NCBI RefSeq assembly: GCF_028736155.1
Contig: NZ_CP117879.1
Coordinates: forward strand, 3,534,001-3,598,000
DNA from: Flavobacterium sp. KACC 22763
Lineage (GTDB): Bacteria > Bacteroidota > Bacteroidia > Flavobacteriales > Flavobacteriaceae
DNA length: 64,000 nt
Direction: 5' to 3'
The notes below the pieces were generated by a model. That model was not told the DNA's origin. It worked only from the letters and a program-made list of their open reading frames with translations, and did no database searches. Position numbers and translations under genes: made by a program. Shown piece after piece: positions 23,113 through 31,789 of the stretch; position 1 is the stretch's first letter, and every line of letters begins with the position of its first letter.

Positions 23113-24267
23113 TTATTTATTCTTAAATATGTTTTTATAAAAATCAATATTCTGAGTTAGGATAACATCCAAACCATACTTTATATATGCAAAATCGCGA
23201 GCCTTTTCTACCATTGTTTTTACCTTTTCAGTATTTGAAAATATCCAAATAATTTTTTCTGCAATATCTTTTGGATTGTATGGATCACACAAAAGTCCCG
23301 TAACAAAATCTTCTATTGCCTCTGGTCCAGGTCCGTATTTAGTAAAAACAACCCCTTTCTGCATTGCCATTGCTTCAGGTGCAACCAAACCCTGCGTTTC
23401 CATATGTGATGGAAAAACACATACAGAAGCTTCAGAATATACTTTCGGTATATCTTTGTAAGAAATAGCTCCGTGGAAATGAATATCTTCTGCTAGTTTG
23501 CCTAAATGCGGAATTTCTTTTTCTTTAAGCATTTTAATATAGGAGCTCCCATCTGAAAAAAACCAATCTCTACCATAAATTTCGAGAGTTGCATTGGGAA
23601 ATTCTCTTTTTACAAAGGGAAAAGATTGGATTAATTGGCGTACCCCTTTCTTTTCGCAAACTGTGCCAGCAAAAACAATTTTGTTTTCACTTTCCTGTTT
23701 ACTTTCTATTGGAGTAAAAAATTCTGTATCAATAGGATTGCTTATGTTAGCTATAGGTTTATTATCGTAACTTAAATATTTCCCCGTGTGATTTTTTACA
23801 TAATGTGAAACCGCAATAAAACCATCACTTTTCTTAAATGATCTTTTTTCCTGAAAGCCTTTCCATTTATTAATCTTTCTTTTTTCGCTTTCGGCAAAAA
23901 AATGATGTCCGCCGTGAAGCCTAATAATATATTTTACAGCTTTTATTTTGGAAATAAATGCAAGACCTAGTTCAGAAGATTCAACAATCTGAATGGGATT
24001 TTCTTTATGAATTTCTCGAAGTTTGGAATTGATTGCTTTAGAATTGAAATACCACGTCAATCCTTTTTTTTTATTTGGCTTTAATCGATAAACATCTACG
24101 CCATCAATGTTTTGAGCCTCAGTTTCAAATGTATAATTAATTCCGACAACAGAGACTTTAATTCCCTTTTTTACCAATGCTACAGCCAATGTCTTGACAA
24201 AACTGCCAATTCCTCCATGTGGGAATCCTTCTTTAGGGTATTCATTAGTTAAGAAACAGATATGCAT
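23113..24267 (-). CDS. Glycosyltransferase family 4
   Basis: A 384-residue GT-B protein. It starts MHICFLTNEYPKEGFPHGGIGSFVKTLAVAL, with the family's typical His-Gly-Gly-Ile-Gly turn. The donor domain has FAGTVCEKKGVRQLIQSFP, EIYGRDW and a loosely spaced EX7E (ETQGLVAPE) followed by KYGPGPEAIEDFVTGLL. The acceptor His (IIRLHGGHHFF) is visible near residue 120. The start overlaps the acetyltransferase gene by one base (ATGA type), so translation is probably coupled. The sugar added is unknown. Confidence 0.9.
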   Translation of the reverse strand: MHICFLTNEYPKEGFPHGGIGSFVKTLAVALVKKGIKVSVVGINYTFETEAQNIDGVDVYRLKPNKKKGLTWYFNSKAINSKLREIHKENPIQIVESSELGLAFISKIKAVKYIIRLHGGHHFFAESEKRKINKWKGFQEKRSFKKSDGFIAVSHYVKNHTGKYLSYDNKPIANISNPIDTEFFTPIESKQESENKIVFAGTVCEKKGVRQLIQSFPFVKREFPNATLEIYGRDWFFSDGSSYIKMLKEKEIPHLGKLAEDIHFHGAISYKDIPKVYSEASVCVFPSHMETQGLVAPEAMAMQKGVVFTKYGPGPEAIEDFVTGLLCDPYNPKDIAEKIIWIFSNTEKVKTMVEKARDFAYIKYGLDVILTQNIDFYKNIFKNK

Positions 24268-24917
24268 TATGAATGTTTTTTAATAAAAGTATCTACTGGC
24301 AAATAAAAATCATTTACGTTCAATTTAACTTTTTCTTCAGACCAATCCCACCAAGAAATCTTATTAAGAGCCTCTACATTATCTTTATCATGTTTAAACC
24401 GAATCACTTTTGCCGGTACACCACCAACAATAGCATAATCTGGAATATCTTCAGAAACTACAGCTCCCGCCAGAATTGTAACCCCATTACCAATTTTTAC
24501 TCCAGGTAAAATGGTTACATTCATTCCAATCCAAACATCATTACCCACAATAATACCACTTTTTAAAGGCTTTAGTTGTTGAGTTATCTCCTTCACAGCA
24601 TATGAAGTCTTATTAATTATTACATTGTCATCTTTTTCTAAAATTTCATGAAATAAAGGGAATGATGTAATTTGACTTTCGGTGTGATAACCCGAATCAC
24701 ATACAAAGTTCACATCGTTTGCAATAGAACAATATTTACCTATATGTAATGAAGAGCCGTTAAACCATTTCCAAACAAAGGCTCCATTATCATAAGTCTT
24801 ACTCCCTATGTCTGCCCACTTCGCATCTTTTAGATAAACATGACGTCTTCCTTTTAAATAATCATAATAGTTTATTCCTAAGAAACGCCAAAACATTTTT
24901 CTTATAGTATTGATCAT
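24267..24917 (-). CDS. CatB-type O-acetyltransferase (left-handed beta-helix hexapeptide)
   Basis: The 216-residue protein belongs to the xenobiotic acyltransferase (XAT) group: YCSIANDVNFVCDSGYHTESQITSFPL, then hexapeptide repeats IVGNDVWIGMNVTILPGVKIGNGVTILAGAVVSEDIPDYAIVGGVPAKVIR written as overlapping turns. His in the GYHTE segment corresponds to the usual catalytic histidine. Such enzymes in polysaccharide loci O-acetylate sugar residues using acetyl-CoA. It sits between glycosyltransferases and close to an MBOAT acyltransferase, so the glycan probably carries acyl groups. The gap to the next gene is four bases. Confidence 0.9.
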   Translation of the reverse strand: MINTIRKMFWRFLGINYYDYLKGRRHVYLKDAKWADIGSKTYDNGAFVWKWFNGSSLHIGKYCSIANDVNFVCDSGYHTESQITSFPLFHEILEKDDNVIINKTSYAVKEITQQLKPLKSGIIVGNDVWIGMNVTILPGVKIGNGVTILAGAVVSEDIPDYAIVGGVPAKVIRFKHDKDNVEALNKISWWDWSEEKVKLNVNDFYLPVDTFIKKHS

Positions 24918-24921
24918 AACA

Positions 24922-26319
24922 TTACTCTTTATAAAATTTCTCTAGCACATTAGAAATATTAATAGATGCCTTATCATTATTTTTTCCGATTAAAATTTCA
25001 GACCATTTTTTCAAAGGCTCAAATGATTTCCATCCTCTTTTAAAAACAATCTTATCAACGATTTCCTCTTTTCTATTCAACCAAATAACTGCATCTGCAT
25101 TTGGCATGCTTCGGAAGTGCTGATAATTGTAAATTGTTTTTACTGACCAATCATCAACTGTTTTTTTTTCCTGATCATAATTAATGAAAACACAAGGCTT
25201 ATCGAACATCCCAAAATCAAAAGCCATTGTAGAACCAACATTTACGACAATATCACAATAAAATGCTGTACTGACTAATAGTTTAACATCTTCCAGGGTT
25301 GGATAAACAGAATTCCATTCGTTAGATTTACTGAAATACCATAAAGGTGGTGCTTCTTTAATTAAATCTTTATACTGACTTACAACATTATCAAATCTTT
25401 CCGAAAAATCAACTGGGCATCGTCTCAATAAGATCTGATATTCATGTTGCAAATCTGCTTTTGTAATTTCTTCTGCAATATCTTTCAAATATTTTGGATC
25501 ATCCGGAGAGGTTTTTGTATCGTCGCCAGAAAAACAAATGATTTTCTTATCAAGATTTAAATTATAAGTATTATAAAAAACTTCTTTACTAATAATATTA
25601 GCATTGTCTTCATAAAATTCAAACTGTGGAGTTCCTGTAACACTAATCTGATTTGAGTTAATTTCAGGATAATATAAATTCAACTCGTCCTTCATGTATT
25701 CTGACCAAACGAAATAATTATCTGCCCACAAAGCCATTCTAGCCTTTGGCAAATTGTCCCATGAATAAATTACAGTTGTAGTTTTGATTTTTAAATCTGT
25801 TGCCGCAGCAAAGATTGGCGCCGCTTTTAATGCTCTTTGATGTGAGCAAAAGACTATATCGGGTTGAGACTTTTCTAAGAAAGCTTTTACCTCATAATAA
25901 AAAGGGTTTTTACGAATAGCTTTCTGGTATTTTTTTTCCAAATTTATAATACTAGAATACTGTTTAAAAAATGGAGCTAAGAACTCAATTACTTTATAAA
26001 ATATTTTCTTTGAAAATGTTTTATGATTCCAATTCCAATTCTTTAACAAAGTTGGATTATTTACTTTTGAATTATTATAATATAGCCTTGAAAGACAGAT
26101 TAACTCTCTCCAAAATTTCTCTTTTAAGGATTCCTGATATTTTGGAATCAAAATTTCTTGACTTAATGAAATGTTTTGCTTTATAACATCAATTGTTTCA
26201 GGATCAAAGTTATGATAGAGAATCAAATCTGTATCCAAATTATTAAAAACATTTGAATACAAATAGTTTCGAATTCCAACTCCGTCTGGGAACAATAATA
26301 AAACCTTATCTTTTTTCAT
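24922..26319 (-). CDS. GT-B-like surface carbohydrate biosynthesis protein, uncharacterised
   Basis: The 465-residue protein has no signal peptide or membrane helix. Near the middle it has PDIVFCSHQRALKAAPIFAAA followed by VIYSWDNLPKARMA, and the second half has ISVTGTPQFEFY, a Rossmann-like ICFSGDDTKT strand and DIVVNVGSTMAFDFGMFDKPC, reminiscent of nucleotide-binding domains in CDP-glycerol transferases and UDP-GlcNAc 2-epimerase-like GT-B proteins. I infer a glycosyl- or polyol-phosphate transferase. It lacks a GT4 EX7E motif. It lies between an acetyltransferase and the SGNH/MBOAT pair, with gaps of four and one bases, so it is likely part of that module. Confidence 0.75.
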   Translation of the reverse strand: MKKDKVLLLFPDGVGIRNYLYSNVFNNLDTDLILYHNFDPETIDVIKQNISLSQEILIPKYQESLKEKFWRELICLSRLYYNNSKVNNPTLLKNWNWNHKTFSKKIFYKVIEFLAPFFKQYSSIINLEKKYQKAIRKNPFYYEVKAFLEKSQPDIVFCSHQRALKAAPIFAAATDLKIKTTTVIYSWDNLPKARMALWADNYFVWSEYMKDELNLYYPEINSNQISVTGTPQFEFYEDNANIISKEVFYNTYNLNLDKKIICFSGDDTKTSPDDPKYLKDIAEEITKADLQHEYQILLRRCPVDFSERFDNVVSQYKDLIKEAPPLWYFSKSNEWNSVYPTLEDVKLLVSTAFYCDIVVNVGSTMAFDFGMFDKPCVFINYDQEKKTVDDWSVKTIYNYQHFRSMPNADAVIWLNRKEEIVDKIVFKRGWKSFEPLKKWSEILIGKNNDKASINISNVLEKFYKE

Positions 26320-26320
26320 T

Positions 26321-27205
26321 TTATTCTCTTGCGAAAAAATCTTTTAATATCCTTGCTGTAAAAATCTTAGCCCCTGCATCGTTCATGTGTCCACAAGTTG
26401 AAAAGTATTTATCTTCTACCACTACATCTTCATAGTTATGAATTTCTGGATAGATTTTTTTAACCTTTTCAAAATAATTCATTCCAGCAGTATTTTCACA
26501 AATAGGAGTCATTACTGGAATAAAATTTATATGATGTTCTTTGCAGATGTTTCTAATCTCTTCATAATATTTGTTCCGATTTAACGGGTTCAAATTGACA
26601 ATATTATTTTTCATATTGCCATTTTTATGCTTTTCAAGAGGATAATATCCTAAATTATCTTGAGCATTTGTTTTTCTACCAATAGAAATGAAAAAAATCT
26701 CTCTAAATCCGATCTTACTGTCGTATTTGATATATCTATAAAAAGGAACATAGTACAGCTCATTAAAATCTGATTCACTAGAGAAATGATCTTTTATAAT
26801 TTCTGAGTTATGAATGTATGGCAAGAATCTGGCTGAAATTCCTTCCGCTTGATGATCATTAGAAAGATTTAAGTCAGCCTCAAGGATAACATTTTTTATC
26901 TCATATTTTCTTTCAATCATTAATTTTAGCATTAAGGAAGCTTCGAACAAATGTCCTCCACTCATTCCATAATTAAATGTTTCTAGCCCTTTGTCTTCAA
27001 ACATTTGAGCTACAAAATGATTGTTTGCTCTCGAAGACCCTAGAATCACAACATCGTACTTTTTAGCGTCAGAATTGAAAACTTTCTCAATTTTTCCTCT
27101 TTTATTAGATTGCATAAAGGCATAGGTATAGATTCCGTCTAATAGAAATGCTATTAACACAGTCATTATAACAATCGTAGCTGTATAAATTAAAAATTTC
27201 TTCAT
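26321..27205 (-). CDS. Single-pass membrane SGNH-hydrolase-like protein, partner of the MBOAT gene
   Basis: The 294-residue product has one N-terminal membrane helix (about 5-24) and an extracytoplasmic domain with VVILGSSRANNHF (candidate nucleophile Ser57 or Ser58), FNYGMSGGHLFEASLM and a C-terminal GHMNDAGAKIF with His273, like the SGNH His block. In the alginate (AlgI-AlgJ/X) and D-alanine (DltB-DltD) systems, an MBOAT protein in the membrane hands acyl groups to such a periplasmic partner; here it overlaps the MBOAT gene by one base. I infer that it completes glycan O-acylation. The usual Asp three residues before the His is not obvious. Confidence 0.82.
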   Translation of the reverse strand: MKKFLIYTATIVIMTVLIAFLLDGIYTYAFMQSNKRGKIEKVFNSDAKKYDVVILGSSRANNHFVAQMFEDKGLETFNYGMSGGHLFEASLMLKLMIERKYEIKNVILEADLNLSNDHQAEGISARFLPYIHNSEIIKDHFSSESDFNELYYVPFYRYIKYDSKIGFREIFFISIGRKTNAQDNLGYYPLEKHKNGNMKNNIVNLNPLNRNKYYEEIRNICKEHHINFIPVMTPICENTAGMNYFEKVKKIYPEIHNYEDVVVEDKYFSTCGHMNDAGAKIFTARILKDFFARE

Positions 27206-28638
27206 TAAAACTGAAAGTATATAAATTCTTTATAATCTGAGAAAGTTCCAAAAGCCATTATCGCTAAAATGGCTAAAGCTGTTTTTAAAAGGCTCATTTT
27301 TCCTGAAAGCGGTTCTATTTTTGAACGATTATTCCATTCGATTAAAACAAACACCCCAATTATCAATAACAGCTCATAACTATAACGTTCATTATCGAGA
27401 TACTGAAAGCTGAAATCTTTACTTGTTATAATGCGTTTTAGATATGAAATTGCATCTGTTATTGTTCTTGCTCTAAAAAAGACCCAAGCGATGCAAGTCA
27501 ATACGAATGTGTATAATATACTGGCAAATACTTTTATCGAATCAAAATTGAATTTCAATTGAATGGTATCCATATTGTTTCGATTGCTGTTTGATAAAAG
27601 TAAGGGCAGAAAGTAGACTGCATTTATAAATCCCCATGCAATATATGTCCAATTTGCTCCATGCCAAAAACCACTGACCACAAAAATTATAAAGGTATTT
27701 CTAATTTTCATCCAGAGCCCGCCTTTGCTCCCTCCCAATGGTATATATAAATAGTCTCGAAACCATGACGAAAGCGAAATATGCCAGCGGCGCCAAAACT
27801 CTGCAATATCTCTCGAAAAATAGGGATAATTAAAATTCCTTAACAGATCTAAACCGAATAATTTTGAAACTCCTAAAGCAATATCTGAATATCCTGAGAA
27901 ATCTCCATAAATCTGAAAAGCGAAGTAAATTGCTCCTACAATAAGTGAGAAAGAATTCATCGAAGTGTAATTATCAAAAATGGCATTCGCATAAGGTGCA
28001 CAAGTATCTGCGATAACCACTTTTTTTACTAATCCCCAAATGATTTGATAAACACCTTCTTTCGCTGTTTGAAAATCAAATTCTCTTTTTACTTTAACCT
28101 GAGGCAATAAATGTGTTGCTCTCTCTATAGGTCCAGCAACGAGAAGTGGAAAATAGCTTACAAATAAAGAATAATCTACAAAATTGTATTCAGCTTTTAT
28201 TCTTTTGAAATAAATATCAATGACATACGAAAGTCCGTGAAATGTATAAAATGAAATTCCAACCGGAAGAATTACATTCAATAAAAGAGGACTTGCTTTA
28301 AATCCAGCTGAAGTTAATAATTCTGCGAAAGAAGAAGCGAAGAAATTATAATATTTAAATACCCCTAAAAACCCAAGATTCACTGTGATACTGAGCCAAA
28401 ACCAAAAATTTCGACTTTTCTCAGATTTTCCTTTTTCAATTTGAATTCCTGTATAGTAATCCAGAAAAGTTGAAAAAACCAATAAAAATAAAAATCTCCA
28501 ATCCCAGCATGAGTAGAAATAATAGCTCGCAACAATTAACAATGCATTTTGCGTGCTTTTGTTTTTATTAAAAACAAACCAATATAGAAAGAAAACGATT
28601 GGCAGAAAAATAGCAAAAGCTATAGAGTTAAAAAACAT
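27205..28638 (-). CDS. MBOAT-family O-acyltransferase (AlgI-like)
   Basis: A polytopic membrane protein of 477 residues that moves acyl groups across the inner membrane onto an extracytoplasmic glycan. It contains the AlgI-type signatures ILPVGISFYTFHGLSYVID, PLLVAGPIERA, YGDFSGYSDIALG and FWRRWHISLSSWFRDYLYIP (His286), and the invariant active-site His326 in SGFWHGANWTYIAWG. All are intact. The acyl group is most often acetyl but is not determined by sequence. It begins a module with the SGNH protein and probably with the 465-residue protein and the CatB-type acetyltransferase downstream. A 130-bp gap precedes it. Confidence 0.94.
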   Translation of the reverse strand: MFFNSIAFAIFLPIVFFLYWFVFNKNKSTQNALLIVASYYFYSCWDWRFLFLLVFSTFLDYYTGIQIEKGKSEKSRNFWFWLSITVNLGFLGVFKYYNFFASSFAELLTSAGFKASPLLLNVILPVGISFYTFHGLSYVIDIYFKRIKAEYNFVDYSLFVSYFPLLVAGPIERATHLLPQVKVKREFDFQTAKEGVYQIIWGLVKKVVIADTCAPYANAIFDNYTSMNSFSLIVGAIYFAFQIYGDFSGYSDIALGVSKLFGLDLLRNFNYPYFSRDIAEFWRRWHISLSSWFRDYLYIPLGGSKGGLWMKIRNTFIIFVVSGFWHGANWTYIAWGFINAVYFLPLLLSNSNRNNMDTIQLKFNFDSIKVFASILYTFVLTCIAWVFFRARTITDAISYLKRIITSKDFSFQYLDNERYSYELLLIIGVFVLIEWNNRSKIEPLSGKMSLLKTALAILAIMAFGTFSDYKEFIYFQF

Positions 28639-28768
28639 ATAGGGTTATAATAATTTTCATTTTATTAAGAAAGCGCAAAGGAAGGGATTATTCTTTAAAA
28701 AAGATTTAAAATTTCGCATTCAACATCTTTAATAGGATCACGATTTATTGATGTTTTTTAAAATCCAA
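28639..28768. other. Intergenic gap before the MBOAT gene
   Basis: This 130-bp gap in an otherwise packed island contains no gene. It probably carries a promoter or a transcript end, but no TAnnTTTG element or convincing stem-loop was identified; only a weak aacatc/gatgtt pairing lies just after the CMP-sugar synthetase stop. Confidence 0.3.
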
Positions 28769-29467
28769 TTATTTCATTTTCTGATGAACAATTTCTTCAG
28801 CTTTTTTCCAATCAGCGAGTGTATCAATATTAATATAAAATTCAGGATCTGACTCGATAAATGCAATACTTTTTCCGTACAAGGAATGCTGCTCAAGTAA
28901 AACTTCCGATTTCGTAATATAAATACTTCCGTCTCTATGATAAGTAGTTGGTAATTCTTGTCGTCGACTGATTATTTTACTGTCACCAGTAGCATTTTTA
29001 AGATTTCCTTTATCATCTTCTTCAAATGTCCAATGCGGATTATAAACATGTGGCACTTTGAGTACTGAAACTAAAGAATCTGTATCTTTCGCTACAAATC
29101 TTTCAATTGCTTTATCTAGAAATTCGACTGTTCTGAAAGGACATGTTACTTGCAAAAGACAAACAGCATCAAAAAAAATGGATTGTTTCTTGTAACAATT
29201 TAATATATCTACAACAACATCAATAGTGGGTGTATTATCTTCTGCCAATGATGTAGGCCTAACAAATGGCACTTTAATCCCTAAACCTTTTGCAACCTCG
29301 ATAATTTTTTCATCTTCCGATGAAACAATCACTTCCGTTAATAAATTAGAAGCAAAAGCTACCTCAGCGGTGTAAGCCAATAATGGTTTGCCATTAAGTA
29401 ATTTGATGTTTTTACCTGGTACACCTTTAGAACCGCCACGGACTGGAATAATCGCTAAGATTCTCAT
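28769..29467 (-). CDS. neuA: CMP-nonulosonic acid (acylneuraminate) cytidylyltransferase
   Basis: This enzyme activates a nonulosonic acid with CTP to give the CMP-sugar. The 232-residue protein starts at ATG 29467 (MRILAIIPVRGGSKGVPGKN); the TTG at 29479 would overlap the previous gene. The nucleotide-binding stretch IPVRGGSKG, the LLQVTCPFRT segment and RQELPTTYHRDGSIYIT are the standard NeuA/LegF/PseF motifs. Together with the NeuC- and NeuB-like genes directly upstream, it makes a full three-step route; whether the product is neuraminic, legionaminic or a related acid is not settled by sequence. Confidence 0.9.
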   Translation of the reverse strand: MRILAIIPVRGGSKGVPGKNIKLLNGKPLLAYTAEVAFASNLLTEVIVSSEDEKIIEVAKGLGIKVPFVRPTSLAEDNTPTIDVVVDILNCYKKQSIFFDAVCLLQVTCPFRTVEFLDKAIERFVAKDTDSLVSVLKVPHVYNPHWTFEEDDKGNLKNATGDSKIISRRQELPTTYHRDGSIYITKSEVLLEQHSLYGKSIAFIESDPEFYINIDTLADWKKAEEIVHQKMK

Positions 29468-29468
29468 T

Positions 29469-30626
29469 TTAGTAAGCAATAGTTTTATGAAACTGCAAAG
29501 GCAGCGTAGCTAATAAATCGCCAATTTTTTTGCCAGCACTTCCATTCCCATAAATTAAGGACGGGTCGACTTTTCCTTTTCGAATAGAAGCTATAATTGC
29601 ATTTTCTATTTCCAATTGCGAATAATTTACATCGACACTATTTCCTCCTCTATCTCTTCTATTTTGACGAGAACCAATGTTAACAACAGGAATTCCTAAA
29701 AAAGCACATTCACGAATTCCAACACTTGAATTTCCGATTAGGCAATCACTATGCTTCAGTAATTGCAAAAAATCTTTCCCTTCCATATTTTTAAAAAAAT
29801 GGACATTCGGTAACTGATGTTGCTCTCTAAAGGCGCGGATTCCTGTAGAAGTTCCGTCTGCTCCAGCATCTACATTTGGCCAAAACCACAGTGTAGGCTT
29901 ATTTAATTTGTAAATAGCTTCAAGTGTAACTTCTATATGTTTTCTAGAATCTTTATATTCAGTTGTAACCGGATGCTGCATAACAACCAGATAACCATTG
30001 CTTAAATCGGGGCTTGCTCCCACACCACCATACTTCTCATAGGGATCAAATGGAAGCGTTTTGCTATTAATTATTTCTGACGCTAAATCAATTGAGGGAC
30101 ATCCAGTATTAAAAACCATTTCTGATTCTTCACCCAACTTTATAACTCTCTCTTTAGCACTTTCAGAAGCTACGAAATGGTAATCTGCTAATTTTGTAAT
30201 TGCATGGCGTACTTTTTCATCGATATTTCCAGTTACTTCTCCACCCTGAATATGTGCTAAAGGAATATTCATATAAGAGGCAGCGATTGCAGTTGCCATT
30301 GTCTCAAATCGATCTGCGACAGTTACCACGATATCTGGTTTCAAATTATCAAAAACGGTAGATAATTCTAAAATACCAATTCCAGTAGTTTTTGCTGCTG
30401 CTGTAAGATTTTCTCCTTCCAACACATTAAATACTTTTGCCGCAATAGTAAAACCATCTTTTTCAATATAATTTACAGCAGATCCGTATCGGTCTAATAA
30501 TGCTGAAGCTGCAACAACCAATTGCAATTCTAGATTTGAGTGTTCCTGAATTGCTGATAGTACAGTTTTTACACGACTATAAGAAGGACGAGCTGTGATA
30601 ACTACAGCTATTTTTCGTTTTTGCAT
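29469..30626 (-). CDS. neuC: Hydrolysing UDP-HexNAc 2-epimerase (NeuC/LegG-like)
   Basis: The enzyme cleaves UDP from a UDP-N-acetylhexosamine with inversion at C2, giving ManNAc (NeuC) or the 2,4-diacetamido-6-deoxy analogue (LegG). The 385-residue protein begins KIAVVITARPSYSRVKTVLSAI and has VVTVADRFETMATAIAAS, LAHIQGGEVTGNIDEKVRHAI, MQHPVTTEYKDSR and the C-terminal NSSVGIRECAFLGIPVVNIGSRQNRRDRG, all conserved in this family. One base separates it from the CMP-sugar synthetase gene. Choice between NeuC and LegG remains open. Confidence 0.92.
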   Translation of the reverse strand: MQKRKIAVVITARPSYSRVKTVLSAIQEHSNLELQLVVAASALLDRYGSAVNYIEKDGFTIAAKVFNVLEGENLTAAAKTTGIGILELSTVFDNLKPDIVVTVADRFETMATAIAASYMNIPLAHIQGGEVTGNIDEKVRHAITKLADYHFVASESAKERVIKLGEESEMVFNTGCPSIDLASEIINSKTLPFDPYEKYGGVGASPDLSNGYLVVMQHPVTTEYKDSRKHIEVTLEAIYKLNKPTLWFWPNVDAGADGTSTGIRAFREQHQLPNVHFFKNMEGKDFLQLLKHSDCLIGNSSVGIRECAFLGIPVVNIGSRQNRRDRGGNSVDVNYSQLEIENAIIASIRKGKVDPSLIYGNGSAGKKIGDLLATLPLQFHKTIAY

Positions 30627-30719
30627 TTTTAATTTTAATAATACTTTGGGATAAATGTAGGTAAAAAAGGATCAGATAAAGATATTATTTTGCTCACCTT
30701 TCAAAACAAAAAAATCATC

Positions 30720-31766
30720 TTAGAATAAATCAAATTCATTTAAAAAATCCCATTTTTTTAAATCTTTATTTAAAGTTTTTCCGATTACTTCTTTAAATTT
30801 TGAAGCATCTATTCCAAAACCTTTTGGCTTTTTAGATTCTAGATCATCAAAAGTCAAAACATGATTTTTAGATAAATCTTTATTTACAGCCAAAGATTTT
30901 TCAAAAATTTGTTTTAACGAAGAAAAATTTTGATTATCATTTTTATCAATAGGGTTAGACATTGCGCACGCAATATTTCTTACTGCCGCCACTAATTCTT
31001 TTGTTTCTGAAATAGTTAATGAAGATTTTGAATCAGGTCCAAAAATTGCCCTATCAAAAACAACATGAAACTCCAAAATACTTGCTCCCAAAGAAGTCGC
31101 AGCTATACATGTTTCTATTTTTGCTGAATGATCGGAAAAACCAATCGGAACATTATAACGATTCTTCAATTCTTGTATTACATTCAAACCGTATTGATTC
31201 GGTTGAGTTGGATATGCAGTTGTACATTGTAAAATAGAAAAATCAACATTTCTTTCCTCTAAAAATAAAACTGTTTTGTCTAATTCTCCATAAGAACTCA
31301 TCCCAGATGATAAAATTAGAGGTTTTCCTGTACGGGCAATCTTTTCTAAAATCAAAAAATTGTTCACTTCGCCTGAGCCAATTTTATATGAATTGACACC
31401 TATTTCTTCCAGCCAATCAACAGCCAAATTACTAAATGGGGAGCAAATAAATTCCAATCCTAAATTATCACAATACATTTTTATATCTTTCCATTGTTCT
31501 AAAGAAAATCCCATTCGTTTCCAATAATCAAACCTCGATTTATCCTCTAATGAAAATTTTACCCGAAAAGGTTCATGCTCGCTACTTTCAGCTTCGGCAA
31601 TATGCATTTGAAATTTCACAGCATCAACCCCTGTTTGTGCAATAGCATCGATATAAGAATACAAGATACCTAAACTCCCCTCATGTGCTTGACCTATTTC
31701 GGCAATTAGGAATGGTTTATAATCTTGTCCTATTTTACGATCTGAAATTTTAAAATAAGTACTCAT
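30720..31766 (-). CDS. neuB: N-acetylneuraminate synthase family protein (NeuB/LegI-like)
   Basis: NeuB-type synthases condense phosphoenolpyruvate with a six-carbon amino sugar to make a nine-carbon acid. The 348-residue product has a TIM barrel (FLIAEIGQAHEGS, DAVKFQMHIAEAE, CSPFSNLAVDWLEEIGVNSYKIGSGE, GFSDHSAKIE, GASILEFHVVFD) and a C-terminal SAF domain from about 285 (EKSLAVNKDLSKNHVLTFDDL, PKGFGIDASKFKEVIGK). The variant FQMHIAEAES, rather than the common FQ(T/H) forms, agrees with a legionaminate-type synthase but is not proof. It is followed by neuC (93-bp gap) and neuA. Confidence 0.92.
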   Translation of the reverse strand: MSTYFKISDRKIGQDYKPFLIAEIGQAHEGSLGILYSYIDAIAQTGVDAVKFQMHIAEAESSEHEPFRVKFSLEDKSRFDYWKRMGFSLEQWKDIKMYCDNLGLEFICSPFSNLAVDWLEEIGVNSYKIGSGEVNNFLILEKIARTGKPLILSSGMSSYGELDKTVLFLEERNVDFSILQCTTAYPTQPNQYGLNVIQELKNRYNVPIGFSDHSAKIETCIAATSLGASILEFHVVFDRAIFGPDSKSSLTISETKELVAAVRNIACAMSNPIDKNDNQNFSSLKQIFEKSLAVNKDLSKNHVLTFDDLESKKPKGFGIDASKFKEVIGKTLNKDLKKWDFLNEFDLF

Positions 31767-31789
31767 GGTTATTTTTTTTCAACTAAATT

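Noticed and set aside
23106..23147. Longer start for the GT4 gene at 22014
   Set aside because: The added 14 residues precede the usual MKIGILVYRMRG start and overlap the upstream coding region.
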